Shown: positions 42,420 through 52,141, counted from the stretch's first letter. The stretch is 64,000 bases of DNA from Pseudomonas sp. Bc-h (GCF_002080045.1 NZ_MUIN01000013.1:162684-226683); one strand, 5' to 3'. The notes: generated by a model not told the origin, from the sequence alone. Numbers and translations: made by a program.

Positions 42420-44024
42420 TCAAACATGGCTTACGGGTGAGACGTTCAGGCTGGCCAGCTCAGAAGCCCACTGGTTTCGACCACTATTTTTAGCGGCATA
42501 CAGGAATGCGTCAGCCGACTTGATCATTCCGGCGGGCGTCGTGGCATCCTTGGTTGGCGTACCTGATGTGACGCCAGCGCTAGCGGTCACAATGCCCAGA
42601 GGATGGTCGGGATGTTCGATGTTCAAGTCTCGAATAGCTTGCAGGATCTCCTCCGCCAGCTGGCCGGCACCGCTCACGTTGGTCTCAGGGAGCAGAATGG
42701 TGAACTCCTCACCTCCATAGCGTACGGCAAGGTCGGCCGGTCGTTTCAATGCCTGCTGGATAGCCGATGCCACATTGCGTAAACAGTCGTCCCCGGCGGG
42801 ATGGCCGTACCGGTCGTTGAAGCGTTTGAAGTAATCAACGTCCAGCATGATCAGTGCGATTGACGAGCCCTGGCGTCGCGCTCTTTCCACTTCCTGAACC
42901 AAAGCGATGTCCAGTTTGCGCCGGTTGCCGAGTCCGGTCAGGCTATCCGTCAAGGCCATGTCTTGAACTGCCTGATGTGCAACGCGGATCTGTTTTTCCA
43001 GGGCAATGCGAGCCCGTAGCTGGGCCAGCACCAAGGCACCGAAACCACTGAGTCCGGCGATCAGTACCAGGAGCACCAATCCGGTCTTAAGCAGGTCATG
43101 ACGCCATGGCCCCACGAATGACTCCCGGGACAATCCAGCCTCAACTACCAACGGGTAAGATTCCAGAGCCCTGTAGGCATAAAGCCGTTCGGTGCCATCG
43201 ATCACTGCCTTCACCAGCGCGATGCCTTCGTTGGATGAGGGAAGGTAGCGAGTGAAGATCTCGCTCTGGGCAAGGCTCTGGTCTGTCGCGGGAGAAATGA
43301 ACGGGCGTCTGACCAGGACGTCACCGCTACGCATGGCCAGCACCAGCGCACCTTTGTCATCGATCTTGAAATCCCCGTAATAGTCCAGGAAGTAGCTGAC
43401 CCTGATCGTTCCCAGCAACACGCCTGCAAACGATCCATCAGGGTTGTCCAGGCGGCGGGAAACAGGAATGACCAGCTCGCGCGAGGAGCGGCTCCTCACA
43501 ACACCGCCTATCCGGATTTCTCGTCCTGGATGGGTGCGGTGGAAGTTGAAATACTCGCGGTCAGCATTGTTCGCGGTTTCCGGCGTGATGTACTGGTTGG
43601 TGACGACCCAGTCACCGTTCGCTGCATAGATGAACAGACCCTGCAGTTGCGGCATGATTTTGGTTTGCTGATCGAGTAGCGCACGAATACGCGGAATATC
43701 GATGTTGTTTAGCCCATCACCTTCCACGCGTTCACGAAGTTCGGCAGTCAGGACATCGACCTGGCGTACTGCATCCTCGGCGTGTTGCGCCGTCGCCTGG
43801 GCAAGATTCCTGACTGAGTCTTGGGCGGACGAATACGCATGACGATAATCGCGCCACGATCTCCATCCCTCCACGGCCAGAAACGCCATGACCATGAGGA
43901 GCATGAAGCTCAAGGTCAGTCGGAATACTGCTGTGCTGCTACGCCACTGTATCGCTAGTCCCTCACTCGACACCGCACTCGACACAGCGTCTGATGGACA
44001 TCCTGGTGGCTTGCGTTCACGCAT
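42420..44024 (-). CDS. Diguanylate cyclase with periplasmic dCACHE sensor
   Basis: A 534-residue membrane protein that makes cyclic di-GMP. Helix 1 (about 32-55) and helix 2 (about 302-325) flank a periplasmic double-CACHE domain (FIYAANGDWVVTNQ, NADREYFNFHRTHPG, GTIRVSYFLDYYGDF). The C-terminal GGDEF domain is intact: LTDSLTGLGNRRKLD, DVDYFKRFNDRYGH, and active site RYGGEEF (near 437). The inhibitory RxxD site (RPAD) lies five residues before GGEEF. ATG 44024 has GAGGGAAG upstream. It probably adjusts biofilm or motility to an external small molecule. Confidence 0.93.
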   Translation of the reverse strand: MRERKPPGCPSDAVSSAVSSEGLAIQWRSSTAVFRLTLSFMLLMVMAFLAVEGWRSWRDYRHAYSSAQDSVRNLAQATAQHAEDAVRQVDVLTAELRERVEGDGLNNIDIPRIRALLDQQTKIMPQLQGLFIYAANGDWVVTNQYITPETANNADREYFNFHRTHPGREIRIGGVVRSRSSRELVIPVSRRLDNPDGSFAGVLLGTIRVSYFLDYYGDFKIDDKGALVLAMRSGDVLVRRPFISPATDQSLAQSEIFTRYLPSSNEGIALVKAVIDGTERLYAYRALESYPLVVEAGLSRESFVGPWRHDLLKTGLVLLVLIAGLSGFGALVLAQLRARIALEKQIRVAHQAVQDMALTDSLTGLGNRRKLDIALVQEVERARRQGSSIALIMLDVDYFKRFNDRYGHPAGDDCLRNVASAIQQALKRPADLAVRYGGEEFTILLPETNVSGAGQLAEEILQAIRDLNIEHPDHPLGIVTASAGVTSGTPTKDATTPAGMIKSADAFLYAAKNSGRNQWASELASLNVSPVSHV

Positions 44025-44124
44025 GGATACTTCCCTCACTGGGTTTTTCCGAGCTGCTACAGACCTCTTATGACCAAGGAACGGAAGCAGACTGAGCTGG
44101 GCCGTTCATAGGCCGACGAAAACT

Positions 44125-44733
44125 CTATGTTGCAGAACCAGACGGAACGTCGCTCGTAGCGCTTATAAGCGCCGCTGCCATATCTCGTGTCTTGATCACG
44201 GCGCTAGGGTGATCTGTCTGTATCGCATGGATTGGCATACTGGGTATCTGAGCGTCCTCTGGCTCTTGAACAAAGCTCAAGCCGCCTGCAGCTATTATCG
44301 CGTTTGCCCCCTGGGCACCGTCACAGTCGCCACCAGAAAGGATCAGGCTGATCACGCGCTCACCGTAGACTTCAGCGGCTGTTACGAACAGCCGATCTGC
44401 AGCCGGCCTGGAGTGTTTAACCTTCGGGCCATCACTGAGGAATATGACCCCTGGCTTAACGATCTCCAAGTGCTTGTCCGCAGGCGCCAGATAGACCCGC
44501 CCCGGCACGACATCTTCACCGTTTTGTCCGTAAGCAACGGCGAGTGAACTGTAGCGGTCCAGGATCGAAGCCAGGTAGCCGGGGCTGGATGGCCCGGTGT
44601 GTATCACTATCAGGATGGCTGCCGGGAAATCGGGCGCAAGTCCACCGAGCAAGGTTCGTAGCACCTCAAGTGATCCCTGAGATCCCCCAATCACAACGAC
44701 GTCTCGAACGACTTTTGGTTGATGGGTATCCAT
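44125..44733 (-). CDS. Stand-alone CheB-type methylesterase domain protein
   Basis: A 202-residue CheB catalytic domain without a receiver. The triad is visible: serine in GGSQGS, histidine in VIHTG, aspartate in SGGDCDGAQGA. The usual GGSAGG is GGSQGS here. It could demethylate a chemoreceptor or act in another signalling path; no receptor is adjacent. An AlgU-like element (GAACCG-N17-TCCAT, 44758-44785) is just upstream. Confidence 0.88.
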   Translation of the reverse strand: MDTHQPKVVRDVVVIGGSQGSLEVLRTLLGGLAPDFPAAILIVIHTGPSSPGYLASILDRYSSLAVAYGQNGEDVVPGRVYLAPADKHLEIVKPGVIFLSDGPKVKHSRPAADRLFVTAAEVYGERVISLILSGGDCDGAQGANAIIAAGGLSFVQEPEDAQIPSMPIHAIQTDHPSAVIKTRDMAAALISATSDVPSGSAT

Positions 44734-45040
44734 TGATGTCTCCTCTCTATCTAGGCAATGGACACAGCTGTTCCTGTGACGGTTCAGTTTGGATAGGCCG
44801 CTGAAGCTTACTCATGTGTCGGCATACAAACGCCGCATGGAGGATGGTCCAGATCTTGATCATCTGTGTTGCCCTGGCGCTGGATGTCGCTCACGTGGCT
44901 CAGCTCCTCACCCTCTAAATCCCAGGTCTGCATACACAACGATGGAAACTTTGACGATGGTTTCGGTCGATAGAGGAGCTGCCATAAAGGCACGCGGCGC
45001 ATTGGCGAACGTACTCAGTAAAAAAAGAAGGAGACTCCTG
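44734..45040. other. 307-base divergent intergenic region
   Basis: Between CheB (minus) and the RcnB-like gene (plus). It holds the CheB promoter candidate (44758-44785) and a weak plus-strand element GAAACT-N16-TCGAT near 44942. No gene seen. Confidence 0.35.
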
Positions 45041-45343
45041 ATGATCAGCAAGAAAACGCTCTGTCATTTGACCTTTGCCGCGTTGTGCGGGCTGAGTAGT
45101 CTCAGTCATGCCAGCGAGGAGCCAAGCGTGACAATGGAAAGGCCAGGCGCCGGGGTCAAGGAAATCAAGGAAGGGGACAATGCTCCCGATCAATACCAGC
45201 GCGATTCGCTGGCTATAAAAGACTGGGACAAACACCACTTGAGCGCGCCAGGAAAGAACCAGCAATGGGTCGAAATCAAGGACAAATATGCGCTGATCGA
45301 CATCCCTACCGGCACGATCAAAAAATTGGTCGATAAACGATAA
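45041..45343 (+). CDS. RcnB family periplasmic protein
   Basis: A 100-residue protein with a signal peptide ending near residue 24 (SHA|SE). The C-terminal QWVEIKDKYALIDIPTG is the RcnB-domain core. RcnB-type proteins act in metal homeostasis or envelope signalling in the periplasm. ATG 45041 has AAGGAGA upstream. It is followed after 87 bases by the M42 peptidase gene. Confidence 0.85.
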   Translation: MISKKTLCHLTFAALCGLSSLSHASEEPSVTMERPGAGVKEIKEGDNAPDQYQRDSLAIKDWDKHHLSAPGKNQQWVEIKDKYALIDIPTGTIKKLVDKR

Positions 45344-45430
45344 CGCCGTTCTGCGCTGACTCGCCTGTGAAGATGCGCAGATCGGGTGAGAGGCAGCTAA
45401 GTCCGGTTTGAAATCTATGCGGAGGGAGCA

Positions 45431-46480
45431 ATGACTCAAGAGGATCTGGATTTGCTTGAGCGTTTGCTCATTGCACATGGGCCCGGCGGTCAGGAGGATG
45501 AGGTTAGAAGTATCTGTCGCTTGGCGCTCGAGAGTCATTGCCACGAGGTGAATGTCGACAGGGCAGGGAATGTGATCGGGGTAATACGGTCTCAGCACCC
45601 CAGTGATCCAGATGACGGGATTCGCGTCATGGCCCACCTCGACGAGATAGCCATGATGGTCAAGCGGGTCAATGAAGATGGAACGCTTGAGGTGATTGCT
45701 CTTGGTGGGGCGCAGCCGATCAGCTTTGGCGCCTGCCCCGTCGACGTCCTGGGCAGTTCGGTCATTCCTGGCGTCCTGTCCTTTGGTTCCATGCACAACA
45801 GCGGTGGCACCTCACAGGGGCGCGACGTGCTCACTGGCGACGTACATTGGCCAGATGTGCGTGTAGTCACTCGGCGAAGTGTTGAAGCGCTCACCGAGCT
45901 CGGCGTCAGAGCAGGGACTCGCGTTGTCTTGAGCAAGCACTGGCGAAAACCGTTCCAGCTGCCCGATGCTATTGCGGCACATTTCCTTGATGATCGAGCA
46001 CCGCTGCTCTCCATAATCCTGGCGGCGCGCGGAGTTGCGCAGCGGCAACAGCAACTCAAACAGGATGTCTGGTTTGTGTGCACGACCCTTGAAGAGGAAT
46101 CAAACGCCGGAGCGATGTACGCGGCATCCCGACTTCCAGGGGATACCACCATTGCGGTGGAGGTCGGGCCGGTGCTGAAAGAATACGGCACCAGGCTATG
46201 CGCTGACCCGATCATCAACACTGGAGACGAGAAGGGCTATTACTCCCGCGAAGTTGTGGAGGGTCTGGCGAACGCTGCGGAGCGCGCCGGATATGCTCCT
46301 CAAATTGCCCTGCTCGTGGATTTCGCCTCTGACGCCAGTGCCGTGATGAGTCATGGCATCTCTGCAAAAGCCGGTTGTCTCGCTATCCCCACCGAAACTA
46401 CTCACGGCTTCGAAATCATTGACCATAACGGGATAGATGCCTGTGCTGCCACACTGGTGGAGTACCTGCTCGGCGCCTGA
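45431..46480 (+). CDS. M42 family metallo-aminopeptidase
   Basis: A 349-residue peptidase of the M42 (glutamyl/deblocking aminopeptidase, FrvX-like) family. The expected metal and catalytic residues are visible: H and D in AHLDEI (about 69), D in HFLDDRAP (about 183), the E-E pair in TTLEEESNAG (about 222), E in VEVGP, and H in TTHGFE near the end. It probably trims N-terminal residues from peptides in the cytoplasm. GGAGGGA precedes the ATG. Confidence 0.9.
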   Translation: MTQEDLDLLERLLIAHGPGGQEDEVRSICRLALESHCHEVNVDRAGNVIGVIRSQHPSDPDDGIRVMAHLDEIAMMVKRVNEDGTLEVIALGGAQPISFGACPVDVLGSSVIPGVLSFGSMHNSGGTSQGRDVLTGDVHWPDVRVVTRRSVEALTELGVRAGTRVVLSKHWRKPFQLPDAIAAHFLDDRAPLLSIILAARGVAQRQQQLKQDVWFVCTTLEEESNAGAMYAASRLPGDTTIAVEVGPVLKEYGTRLCADPIINTGDEKGYYSREVVEGLANAAERAGYAPQIALLVDFASDASAVMSHGISAKAGCLAIPTETTHGFEIIDHNGIDACAATLVEYLLGA

Positions 46481-46629
46481 GGGTTCTCAACGACTGCGCA
46501 GAGCTGCCCCCGGTCAACGTTGCCCTAAAAGCGTTCACTCTGCGCATCGGTGCTATTGGCAGTTGTGGCTGCTGAGTCTCTGCTCATGAATGTACGGCGC
46601 GGGCGTCACGCAGCCATTGTGCAACGGGA

Positions 46630-47940
46630 CTACCGTTTTCGCTTATTGCGCAGAAACGCATACGCACAGCCTGCAATCAATAAGGTGGACGCCAGTGCGA
46701 CCACTACGGACGGTTTGGCTGAGTCTTCACGCCACCCGCCCTCCACTCGACGTGTGCCGCTTGGCGGTGCGAAGAGATTTCCTGAAGACGGCGCATCCGC
46801 CGGGCTTCTGCGTATGCCCCAGCGCGTAAACCATCCGGCCAGGTGGGTGAATCCTGGCACCAGAAGGTGAGTCAACCGAGCAGCAAGGGCAGCGGCTCCC
46901 ACCGTCGTACTCGGACGCGGCTTGATGGCGCAATTCACCATTGCTTGCGCTACCAGGTGGGGATCATAAATTGGGGATGGCGGCTTCAGAGCATGGCCCG
47001 TGTAGTTACCACCATCGCGGAAACCTGGGGTGTCCATAACCGCGGGATAAATATCGCAGACGTGGATATCCGGAAATTCGGTTAACTCACCTCTGAGCGC
47101 CTCAGTCAGGCCACGCAGTCCAAACTTTGCAGCTGAATAGGCCGCTGCGTAGGGCTGAGCCACCCAACTGCCCAGGGACAGCGTGTTTATAAGGATTCCG
47201 CTTTGCTGGGCTTTGAAATAGGGCAGGGCTACATAAGCGCCGCGTAGGTAGCCTAAAAGATCTGTCTGAATAACCTGCTCGTGTGCTTCAAGGGGAGTGT
47301 CTTCAAAGCTTCCGACGGCGCCGACGCCTGCATTGTTGATCCAGATGTCGATGCGACCGTGCCCGAACTCTGCAGCGCGCTCCGCGAGATTTATCATTTG
47401 CTGGCTGATCGTTACGTCCGTGGTGACCGCGACGGCGTCGGTACCGCAATCCGTGCACTCATCCAAAACTTCGTACAGCGCTTCTTCGTCCCTGGCTGCC
47501 AGTACAAGTCGCGCGCCTTTGCACGCGAAAGCTTTAGCCGTCGCGCGACCTATGCCGCTTGACGCACCGGTGATGACCACCAATTTTCCGTTCAACGGCC
47601 CGATGTCCAGTTTCTCAGGCTCATTCGAAGCTACGAAAGGTTCCAGCGGGACCGACGAATCCATCTCTACGGCGATGAGCCGCAGAAATTCCCCCGTCAC
47701 TAGTGTGAGCGTGAGCTCGGAAATGGCGCCGGCAAGACGATCTGGAAACACCGGTTCGCCACCTGCATCGAGGTCGTCATAAAAGAACTGTTGGCCGTCC
47801 AGCCAACCGACGGCAGTCAATAATTCAGGTGCTAAGTAATACTTTCCGTCAAGAAAAAACCCCGTGAACGGATGTGTGTCACCCATCTGTTCTACGCGAT
47901 ATTGCCTGCCGGGTTTCATTCCTGTTTTTGAGTCGAGCAT
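46630..47940 (-). CDS. SDR oxidoreductase with unusual N-terminal extension and C-terminal helix
   Basis: A 436-residue protein. Residues 1-115 form a domain I do not recognise (FFLDGKYYLAPELLTAVGW, then the acidic DDLDAGGEPVFPD). A short-chain dehydrogenase follows: TGASSGIG near 125, NNAG near 205, catalytic S and YxxxK (AYSAAKFG) near 270. The C-terminus ends in one membrane helix (about 408-428) and a basic tail RNKRKR, suggesting a tail-anchored enzyme. ATG 47940 has GGAG nine bases upstream. SDRs are usually about 250-330 residues, so both ends are extra. Confidence 0.85.
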   Translation of the reverse strand: MLDSKTGMKPGRQYRVEQMGDTHPFTGFFLDGKYYLAPELLTAVGWLDGQQFFYDDLDAGGEPVFPDRLAGAISELTLTLVTGEFLRLIAVEMDSSVPLEPFVASNEPEKLDIGPLNGKLVVITGASSGIGRATAKAFACKGARLVLAARDEEALYEVLDECTDCGTDAVAVTTDVTISQQMINLAERAAEFGHGRIDIWINNAGVGAVGSFEDTPLEAHEQVIQTDLLGYLRGAYVALPYFKAQQSGILINTLSLGSWVAQPYAAAYSAAKFGLRGLTEALRGELTEFPDIHVCDIYPAVMDTPGFRDGGNYTGHALKPPSPIYDPHLVAQAMVNCAIKPRPSTTVGAAALAARLTHLLVPGFTHLAGWFTRWGIRRSPADAPSSGNLFAPPSGTRRVEGGWREDSAKPSVVVALASTLLIAGCAYAFLRNKRKR

Positions 47941-47959
47941 GACCACAGACTCCTAAGGT

Positions 47960-48157
47960 TCACTGTGCCGTAGAGGACCGTTTTGACAGAATCGTTCCCA
48001 CAAGCTGACGAAACGGAATGGTGATTGCCCAACGCGGTTTTTGCAGGCTGGTCAGCGATCTCATGAGCAACTGGTATCTGCTCTGGAAACGCCGGTTGAG
48101 CGAGCCGGCATCGACTTCCTGGTTTATATCTGGAATGAACTTTAGAGCGCTAATCAC
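47960..48157 (-). CDS. Possible small basic protein upstream of the SDR gene
   Basis: A 65-residue basic frame with GTG start and AGAGAGAA just upstream at a short distance. The C-terminal IPFRQLVGTILSKRS looks protein-like, but there is no recognised domain and it overlaps the gcd promoter candidate in reverse. Weak call. Confidence 0.3.
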   Translation of the reverse strand: MISALKFIPDINQEVDAGSLNRRFQSRYQLLMRSLTSLQKPRWAITIPFRQLVGTILSKRSSTAQ

Positions 48158-48164
48158 TTTCTCT
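48137..48164 (+). promoter_or_regulatory. Candidate AlgU-type promoter for gcd
   Basis: GAACTT (48137-48142), 17 bases, TCTCT (48160-48164), 39 bases before the gcd ATG. The -35 is perfect. Confidence 0.48.
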
Positions 48165-48202
48165 CTAGGGAAGATGTGGTCGACTGATAGTCCGGAGTTC
48201 GC

Positions 48203-50599
48203 ATGAAAATCTTCCAGCGCAGTACCCCTGTGTTTACCGGCGCACTGGTGGCGCTCGTTGGATTATTCCTGTTTAGCGGCGGCATCTGGCTGGTCATGCT
48301 GCACGGGTCGCCCTATTACTTGCTGGCAGGGTTAGCTTTGCTGATAACTGGCGTCGGTTTGATCAGGGGCCGGTGGTGGTCACTCTGGGTTTACGGTCTG
48401 GCGTGGCTGGGGACTGTCGCCTGGGCCTTATGGGAAAGCGGGCTGGATGCCTGGGCCCTTGAGCCAAGGCTTCTCGTTCCGACTTTGCTTGGCCTCTACT
48501 TGCTGCTTCCTCGGATTCGTCGGCGGCTTCACCCACACAAGAACATCTCATCTGCAGGCAACGTGATTTTTCCTCTGGTTGGCGTGCTGCTCGTTGCTCT
48601 GCTTTTCCTCGCTCAACCCTATCCAGAAAATTTGCCAGAACAGGCACAGCTAACGCAGCCATCCTCTGCAGCTGAAAATGTCGACAATGACTGGCGTTAC
48701 TACGGCCGCACGCCCCGCGGTGAGCGCTGGTCTCCACTCACGCAGATCGGTCAGCAAAACGTCGACCAACTTCAACCTGCCTGGGAATACAGGACGGGCG
48801 ATGTTGCGCGCTCTGGAGAGAACAAGAACGGCTACGAATTCAATTTCGAGGTCACTCCCATCAAGGTCGGGGATACGCTTTACATCTGCACACCGCACAG
48901 CCAGGTCATCGCGCTGGATGCCGTATCGGGTGCCGAGCGCTGGCGTTTCGATCCCAAACCAGAAACAGGGAACAACGCTTATCTAGCCTGTCGCGGCGTA
49001 GCCTATTACGAGGCGCCGGCAGGTACTGAGTGCCCGCAACGGATTATTTCTCCGGTGGCTGATGCCCGCTTGGTCGCGCTGGACGCAAACACGGGCAAGC
49101 CCTGTGCGAACTTTGGAGATCAGGGCTTCGTTTCTTTGAGGCAGCATTTGGGAGATGTGCCCAAAGGTTTTCATTTCGTCACGTCCCCGCCATTGGTCGT
49201 CCGTGATCGAGTGATCCTTGGTGGATGGATATATGACGGCCAGAAAACCAACGAGCCCTCGGGAGCGGTGCGTGCCTTTGATCCGATCACAGGTCAAATT
49301 GCCTGGGCATGGGACGTGGGGCGTCCCGAAAGCGTTGTCAGCCACCCCGCGCCCGATGGGAATTTCACTCCGGGCACCCCTAATGCCTGGGGGGTATACA
49401 CCGCCGACGTTGAGCGCGGCCTGGTGTATCTACCGACTGGCAATGCAGTGCCGGACTACTACGGTGCTAAACGCCGGCCATTCGATGAGAAATACTCGAG
49501 TTCCGTGGTCGCGCTCGATATCGAAACAGGCGCGCCCAGGTGGTCTTTCCAAACCTTGCACCATGACCTTTGGGACATGGATGTGCCCATCGGCCCGACG
49601 TTGGTAGACCTGCAGGATACCAACGGCAAGAATGTTCCCGCTCTGGTGCAGACAACCAAACGCGGCGAGTTATTTGTCCTTAATCGCGAGACTGGGGAGC
49701 CTGTCGCCCAGGTGGCAGAGAAGCCCGCGCCTCAAGGTGGCTTGCCTGGTGAACCTGTTTCCGCAACGCAACCTTACTCAGTGGGCATGCCTTCGTTTGC
49801 ACCTCCTCAGATCGAGGAGAAGGACGCTTGGGGCGTAACGCCCATCGACCAAATGCTCTGCCGGATTGAATTTCGCAGCCTGGATTACAAAGGCGCGTTT
49901 ACGCCATTTTCCCTGGATAAGAAAACCTTGGTGTATCCAGCATTCGATGGCGTCATCGACTGGCACGGAGCATCCGTCGATCCTGAGCGCAAGCGCCTGT
50001 ATGCGAACCTGAGCTACATCCCTTTTGTTGCGCAGACGCTTGAACGGTCTGATGCGGAGAAAAAAGGTCTGGTCGAGCCATGGGATGGCAAGGGACAGCC
50101 GCCAAGACCTAAGAAGTTCGCCATCAATCCTCAATACGGCACGCCTTATGTGGTCAAGGTCGATCCGTGGCTTGGGGTGTTGGGCGCACCTTGCAAAGCG
50201 CCACCGTGGGGGCAGCTGGCAGCGGTTGATCTGCGCACTCGTTCCGTCGTCTGGAAACATGATGTAGGCACAACCCGTGACATGGGGCCGATGGGGCTGC
50301 ACGTCAACCTGCCTTTCCCAACAGGGATCTTCAATATCGGCGGCAACGTCACCACTCGCTCGGGCCTAATTTTCATGGGCGCGACGGCGGACGATTATCT
50401 GCGCGCATTTGATGCGCATAACGGCAAAGAACTCTGGAAGACTCGGCTGCCTGCCGGAGGGCAGGCAACGCCAATGACATACATGGGCAAGGACGGCAGG
50501 CAGTACGTCGTCATTGCAGCTGGCGGTCACGGTGGTTTGCAGACTAGGTCGGGCGATTACCTCGAGGCATTTGCCTTGCCAAAAAGAGGTGAGCCATGA
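48203..50599 (+). CDS. gcd: Membrane-bound PQQ-dependent glucose dehydrogenase
   Basis: A 798-residue quinoprotein that oxidises glucose to gluconolactone in the periplasm and feeds ubiquinone. Five N-terminal membrane helices (about 10-145) are followed by an eight-bladed PQQ propeller. Typical blocks: DWRYYGRTPRGERWSPLTQI, TLHHDLWDMDVPIGPTLVD (with the catalytic aspartate), QTTKRGELFVLNRETG (PQQ-contact lysine) and GGHGGLQTRSGDYLEAFALP at the end. Length matches E. coli Gcd (796). GGAG precedes the ATG. PQQ synthesis genes are not in the window. Its stop overlaps a decayed HhH gene start (ATGA). Confidence 0.93.
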   Translation: MKIFQRSTPVFTGALVALVGLFLFSGGIWLVMLHGSPYYLLAGLALLITGVGLIRGRWWSLWVYGLAWLGTVAWALWESGLDAWALEPRLLVPTLLGLYLLLPRIRRRLHPHKNISSAGNVIFPLVGVLLVALLFLAQPYPENLPEQAQLTQPSSAAENVDNDWRYYGRTPRGERWSPLTQIGQQNVDQLQPAWEYRTGDVARSGENKNGYEFNFEVTPIKVGDTLYICTPHSQVIALDAVSGAERWRFDPKPETGNNAYLACRGVAYYEAPAGTECPQRIISPVADARLVALDANTGKPCANFGDQGFVSLRQHLGDVPKGFHFVTSPPLVVRDRVILGGWIYDGQKTNEPSGAVRAFDPITGQIAWAWDVGRPESVVSHPAPDGNFTPGTPNAWGVYTADVERGLVYLPTGNAVPDYYGAKRRPFDEKYSSSVVALDIETGAPRWSFQTLHHDLWDMDVPIGPTLVDLQDTNGKNVPALVQTTKRGELFVLNRETGEPVAQVAEKPAPQGGLPGEPVSATQPYSVGMPSFAPPQIEEKDAWGVTPIDQMLCRIEFRSLDYKGAFTPFSLDKKTLVYPAFDGVIDWHGASVDPERKRLYANLSYIPFVAQTLERSDAEKKGLVEPWDGKGQPPRPKKFAINPQYGTPYVVKVDPWLGVLGAPCKAPPWGQLAAVDLRTRSVVWKHDVGTTRDMGPMGLHVNLPFPTGIFNIGGNVTTRSGLIFMGATADDYLRAFDAHNGKELWKTRLPAGGQATPMTYMGKDGRQYVVIAAGGHGGLQTRSGDYLEAFALPKRGEP

Positions 50600-50784
50600 G
50601 CAAAAACATCAATGCCGTGGACTTGAATACTCATTTGGGTAAAGGCGATGAACATCCCTTGTTCGAAGGGTCGATGGCCTGTTCTCAGATGGGCAAGCGT
50701 CAGTGCGCACCCTGTTCACGGGTTCATGAAACGCTGAGGGTGATCAGCCATTGGCGTACGGCTGGTGTCGTATCTGCCGAATAA
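50596..50784 (+). pseudogene. Truncated, decayed copy of the HhH gene at 25025
   Basis: The first about 35 residues (MSKNINAVDLNTHLGKGDE and on) align with the N-terminus of the 143-residue HhH protein at 25025, including MGKR at the same position. After that the similarity is lost and the frame stops at residue 62, before any helix-hairpin-helix. The DNA is also similar over about 105 bases. Its ATG overlaps the gcd stop, so gcd and an HhH gene were once coupled. The 3' end overlaps the convergent DCC gene. Confidence 0.75.
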
Positions 50785-51156
50785 TCTGTAGCGGTTCAAT
50801 GCAATCTTGTCGTAAATCCGGTCACGAAGCGCCAGCGGAACGCATTTGGCGCCCCTGAGCAACGGCCAGGGATGGGGCAGACGAGCGAGGATTTCGAACA
50901 TTGCGTCTGACCGAACGAAAAATCGATCCGTTGCGACCAGCACGATGGTATTGAAATGATCCGTGGGCAGCCCGGCCCACGCCAGCAACTGCTGCCCCTG
51001 CGAAGACTGCACCGTAGCCAGCCGGATGCGATGTAAGCGGTCATGGCGAATGATGAATTTCGCCCAGCCATTGCACAGCTTGCACGTGCCATCGAACAGT
51101 ACGACGGTCTCACCGTCCTTCAAAAGGGGAGCGGGCGAACCGAGCCCGCCAGTCAT
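50716..51156 (-). CDS. DCC family thiol-disulfide oxidoreductase-like protein (DUF393)
   Basis: A 146-residue thioredoxin-like DUF393 protein with the D-x-x-C-x-x-C motif (FDGTCKLCNGW, about 22-32) and the later LRGAKCVPLALRDRIYD block. ATG 51156 has GGAGCAG upstream; the longer frame upstream runs into the next gene. Redox partner unknown. It lies 40 bases after the quinone oxidoreductase gene on the same strand and is probably co-transcribed. Confidence 0.88.
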   Translation of the reverse strand: MTGGLGSPAPLLKDGETVVLFDGTCKLCNGWAKFIIRHDRLHRIRLATVQSSQGQQLLAWAGLPTDHFNTIVLVATDRFFVRSDAMFEILARLPHPWPLLRGAKCVPLALRDRIYDKIALNRYRLFGRYDTSRTPMADHPQRFMNP

Positions 51157-51196
51157 AGCCACTGCTCCGTCCGCCCGCTCAGAAGGTACATCTACG

Positions 51197-52120
51197 CTAC
51201 GCAACCCGCAGTACGACTTTGCCATGAACGTGCTCATTGGCAATGAAGTCCAAGGCCTCGGCGGCTTCGGTCAGATCATAGACCTTCTGAATCTGCACGA
51301 TGACCTGACCCGTCTCGACCAGCCCGGCAATTTCAGCCAGTTCCCGGCCATCGGGACGCGCGGTGAAGCGAGTGCCGGTTTTACCCTTGGCCTGGGGATG
51401 ATGCGCATCAGGCATTGTGAGAGTGGACACCAGGCGTCCGCCTTCGCCCAGCACTTGCCATGATCGGGCCTGAGTGTCGCCGCCGATGAGATCGATCACT
51501 AGATCGAAATCGCTGCAGATATCCTCGAACTTCTCATTTTTGTAATCGATTGCCCGGTCTACGCCCAGCTCTTCCAGAAACGGCAGGCTTTCTGTGGAAG
51601 CTGTCGCATAGACCTGCGCACCTTTTATTCGGGCGAACTGCACCGCAAAGTGACCGACACCTCCTGTGCCACCATGAATCAGGACTTTCTGGCCCTGTTC
51701 CAGCTGCCCATGCTCGACCAGCGCTTGCCACGCGGTATGGGCTGCCAATGGAACGCCCGCCGCATGCCGCCAATCCAGAGAGGAGGGGACAATCGCCAGG
51801 TGTGCTGCCGGAACGCGAGCGTATTGGGCGTACCCCCCGTCCGCACCGATCATGGCGAATACCCGGTCCCCTGGGCGAAACCCATCAACCTCGAGCCCTA
51901 CGGCCTCAACAAGGCCCGCAACTTCACGGCCCATCGTGAGAGGAAGCTTGTCCTGCTTGACCTCAGGGTACTGGCCTTGCCTGATTTTGAAGTCGACAGG
52001 ATTGACGCCGACCGCAAGGTTTCTGACCAGCACTTCGTTGGGTGCGGGGTTCGGGATGTCGACGTCTTTTACGTTCATGACTTCCGGGCCGCCGAAGGTG
52101 TCGATTCGTATGGCTTTCAT
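51197..52120 (-). CDS. NADP-dependent quinone oxidoreductase-like MDR protein
   Basis: A 307-residue medium-chain reductase without zinc. It shows the substrate-entry LAVGVNPVDFKIRQG, the coenzyme motif VLIHGGTGGVGHFAVQFAR, and PLTMGREVAGLVEAVG. The family reduces quinones or alpha,beta-unsaturated carbonyls with NADPH. It lies 21 bases after a zinc-dependent alcohol dehydrogenase gene on the same strand, so the two probably form an aldehyde/quinone detoxification operon with the DCC gene. Confidence 0.9.
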   Translation of the reverse strand: MKAIRIDTFGGPEVMNVKDVDIPNPAPNEVLVRNLAVGVNPVDFKIRQGQYPEVKQDKLPLTMGREVAGLVEAVGLEVDGFRPGDRVFAMIGADGGYAQYARVPAAHLAIVPSSLDWRHAAGVPLAAHTAWQALVEHGQLEQGQKVLIHGGTGGVGHFAVQFARIKGAQVYATASTESLPFLEELGVDRAIDYKNEKFEDICSDFDLVIDLIGGDTQARSWQVLGEGGRLVSTLTMPDAHHPQAKGKTGTRFTARPDGRELAEIAGLVETGQVIVQIQKVYDLTEAAEALDFIANEHVHGKVVLRVA

Positions 52121-52141
52121 GGGTGAACTCCTTGAAATGCT

